Shown here: positions 61,798 to 64,000 of the stretch, in pieces
Layout: each line of letters begins with the position of its first letter
Numbering within the stretch: position 1 is the stretch's first letter
NCBI GenBank assembly: GCA_036320915.1
Contig: JAXBDG010000003.1
Coordinates: 248,001 to 312,000, forward strand
Direction of reading: 5' to 3'
DNA length: 64,000 nt
Source: Linnemannia elongata
Taxonomy: Eukaryota; Mortierellomycota; Mortierellomycetes; Mortierellales; Mortierellaceae
The notes under the pieces: model-generated
Databases searched by the model: none
Told to the model about the DNA's origin: nothing
The model's input: only the letters and a program-made list of their open reading frames with translations
Program-made: the position numbers and the translations under genes

Positions 61798-61810
61798 GCC
61801 GTCCGATGAA
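61798..61810 (-). repeat. Target-site duplication, LINE 5' side
   Basis: GCCGTCCGATGAA (plus-strand reading), identical to 56396-56408. Beyond it on both sides the receptor coding sequence continues. Confidence 0.93.
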
Positions 61811-62116
61811 AACGACATCGTCACAACCAACAAATCATCCAACTTTAAGGGCGGTATTGGACCTTTCGATCGAAGATCGAAGATCCAGACAGTGTGTCTA
61901 ACAGTAGCCACTGCGAGCCGATGTCCAGTCGCCGAGAATGCCAAGTAACAGATTTCCTCGCGATTATGGTTGCCGACATCAAAAGGAAGGTGCATTTTTG
62001 GAGTATTGATAAGGTTCCACAACGTCACGGTATAGTCCCAGTCGCCAGACACGATCCAACGACTGCAGAGTCGTATGCAAACGTGCCGCGCCGTCCTTGA
62101 GACCTTCAGAATAGCC

Positions 62117-62194
62117 TCTAGACTTTCTTCCTGAAGCTTCCACAATCGAATAGTCTCTCGACTTCCCTCCTGAAGGTCCCACAATCGAATAATC
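62117..62194 (-). repeat. 39-bp tandem duplication in WD repeat 9 of NLR copy 4
   Basis: Two adjacent 39-base units encode IIRLWDLQEGSRE and TIRLWKLQEESLE. The other copies have one such strand here. Confidence 0.7.
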
Positions 62195-62313
62195 CCATCG
62201 TAAGTGGTGGTCACGGCTGGGACGTTGACTGATGAAGACGATATGGACCAGGCTGATTTTGGTAACTCAGTCGAAAGTGGGCTGGATACTCCTGTCAGAG
62301 AGTTCCATTGCTT

Positions 62314-62385
62314 GACGGTTTCGTAGCCGCTGACGGTTTCGTAGCCGCTGACGGTTTCGTAGCCGCTGACGGTTTCGTAGCCGCT
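62314..62385 (-). repeat. 18-bp minisatellite, four units, in WD repeat 8 of NLR copy 4
   Basis: Four perfect 18-base units encode (ETVSGY) repeats, in frame, where the other copies have a single unit (for example DTYQTVKQW in copy 3). Confidence 0.92.
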
Positions 62386-64000
62386 GACTGTAAGAATATA
62401 CTGGCCATCTGGGGAGTACACCAACTTCTCTACCGACCCAAGTTGATCCTGCTGCCCAACGCTCGAAGTCAAAACGGAGTCCACATCCCACAGTCGCACC
62501 CTACCGTCACTCCCACCCGATGCGAGTCTAAGGCCATTCGGAGAAAAGACAACATCTTCCACCTCTGCGTTATGGCTTGACAGCGTGTTATTGAGGGAGC
62601 CTGTCGACACGTCCCATAGTCTCACTGTGCCGTCGCAACTAGAGGAAGCGATCCACCGGCTGTCTGGGGAAAACGCAATGCCCGTAACCTTGTCTGTATG
62701 GCCATGCAGGACAGGACCTTGCTCTCCAGATACCGCTTGCCAAAGTTGCAATCCGCCCTTCGCATGACCAGAAGCAATCCACCGTCCATCAGGAGAAAAG
62801 GCCAGGCTGTAAACCTTGCCCAGGGAAGAGTACAAAACGACCCCTGGCTCTCCTGTCTCCAAGTTCCAAAACCGAATCGTATCATCAGAATCGCCCGACA
62901 CCAGCCACTCTCCGCTCGGTGAATACTTGACGCTCATGACCATGGACGCGTGACCCTGTAACACAAAGAGACTTTGTCCGGTCTGAGAATCCCACAACCG
63001 AACAGTTCTGTCGCTACAGGCCGAGGCGATTTGCTTGCCACATGGTGAGAAGGCAATACATATCACACGGTGGCTGCTGTAGCTTCCTATGACGAACATC
63101 TCTTGGCCGCTGGTACAACTCCACAACATAACCAAACCATTATACCCCTCAAACGCGACCCTTGTACAGTCGGGTGAAAATGCCATAGGTCGGACGAACT
63201 CTGGTATTTTAAAAAAATAGGTCCTCGTCCATGATGAGGTGTCGTAGATGCTAACGCCGGTTCCCAGCCCCGCTACACCTACGGCAAGCATTCTTCCATC
63301 GGTCGAGTAAGTACAGGCCTGCACAATGCCTTCGAACTCCAGGTAGGTAAGCTCCCCAAACTGAACACCCTTCATCTGTGCGCCGCTCATATCCGCCTTT
63401 CGCAACCAGCTCCTCGAAAGGTTGACATCCCTCAAGTCTGCTCCTTGGAATTGTGCATGGTCAAACTGGCCGCCGGAAAGGTCGGCACCAGCGATCTTGA
63501 CGCCGCGGAGATCGGCGCCGTGGAAGATCGAACCGGCTCGAACGAGAATCGTTATGGCGTTGGTGGCAGCAACGGCAGCGTTGGTGTCGGTTTTGGACAG
63601 GTTGATCACAGCGCGGAGTTGTTGCTCGAAATCAGGGATTGACTTGACCCGATCGGACAGGAACTGGATGATCGATGGCTCAGTAAGCAGGTTCTTCTGG
63701 AACAAGGGGTTCTTACTGTCCGACGAGAGAGCGGTTGGTGATGCGGTATCAGATTCGGGATCCATGTCTTCCTCCGCAGTCTCAACCGGATTGTAAATGA
63801 CGCGCGAGAGAAAATACTCCAATACAGATCGGTGGACAAAGCGGAACTGGTTGCCGGTGCGCGTCAACGGACTGGCCTCACGGAGTAACTTGGCCTCAGG
63901 ATCAGAGCCCAAAAAAATCGCCTTCCAAGAGCCCTTGTCATGTCGATAGACATACTGGACGACAGGGTGTCCGTCCTGCTCCTTGAAGATTGCAGCAGAC

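Larger units (their letters stand above)
61798..64000 (-). pseudogene. NLR copy 4, 5' fragment (NACHT end to WD repeat 12), cut by LINE
   Basis: Open from the window edge (SAAIFKEQDGHPVVQYVY), so the N-terminus and P-loop lie outside. Visible order: helical end of NACHT, pentapeptide repeats (FHGADLRGVKIAGADLSGG), then WD repeats 1-11 and the first half of 12. Host reading runs into the LINE out of frame with ORF1 and stops at 61558, which would add about 80 foreign residues and lose repeats 13-14. The NACHT-to-pentapeptide part is nearly the same as copy 1. WD repeat 8 carries a 6-residue expansion and repeat 9 a 13-residue duplication. Probably non-functional in this strain, but a truncated protein cannot be excluded. 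Confidence 0.9.

Overview
The window reads as nuclear DNA of a filamentous fungus. Genes carry many short GT-AG introns with CTAAC-like branch sites, promoters are long pyrimidine-rich tracts, and the housekeeping set is fungal (Ars2, mRNA guanylyltransferase, VTC polyphosphate polymerase, Mi-2/CHD remodeller, MYG1). The large NACHT-pentapeptide-WD40 family suggests an early-diverging Mucoromycota lineage, most likely Mortierellomycotina. That placement is inference from gene content, not a tree.

Layout. (1) 1-17.3 kb, plus strand: a tandem array of three NLR-like STAND genes. Copy 1 lacks its 5' end at the window edge; copies 2 (5603-11017) and 3 (13604-17341) are complete. Each has, or in copy 1 ends with, a NACHT ATPase region, a pentapeptide-repeat solenoid and 14 WD40 repeats (two seven-bladed propellers). 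The two spacers between them are diverged duplicates that contain the same decayed WD40 relic and, before copies 2 and 3, the same leader introns. (2) 17.7-28.3 kb, minus strand: Ars2/SERRATE, a small secreted KNH-like protein, the mRNA guanylyltransferase (ten exons, one of 8 nt), and a small basic Alb1-like protein. (3) 31-47 kb, plus strand: a VTC4-type polyphosphate polymerase, a 2,075-residue CHD/Mi-2 remodeller and MYG1. (4) 47.5-55.2 kb: an Apd1/Aim32-like thioredoxin-fold Fe-S protein (minus) and an LRR protein with an F-box-like C-terminus (plus). (5) 55.7-64 kb, minus strand: a fourth NACHT-pentapeptide-WD40 gene, cut in WD repeat 12 by a 5.4-kb LINE retrotransposon with intact ORF1 and ORF2, a poly(A) tail and a 13-bp target-site duplication.

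How it fits together. The central ~38 kb is conserved housekeeping sequence flanked by inverted copies of a fast-evolving receptor family. The receptors look like fungal innate-recognition or heterokaryon-type NLRs: a conserved ATPase and propeller chassis, a different N-terminal region in the two complete copies, mosaic WD repeats, in-frame minisatellite growth, dead relics, and one copy recently broken by a LINE. No rRNA gene, CRISPR array or convincing tRNA was seen. Exon boundaries were read by eye from splice consensus, phase and family similarity, without transcript data.
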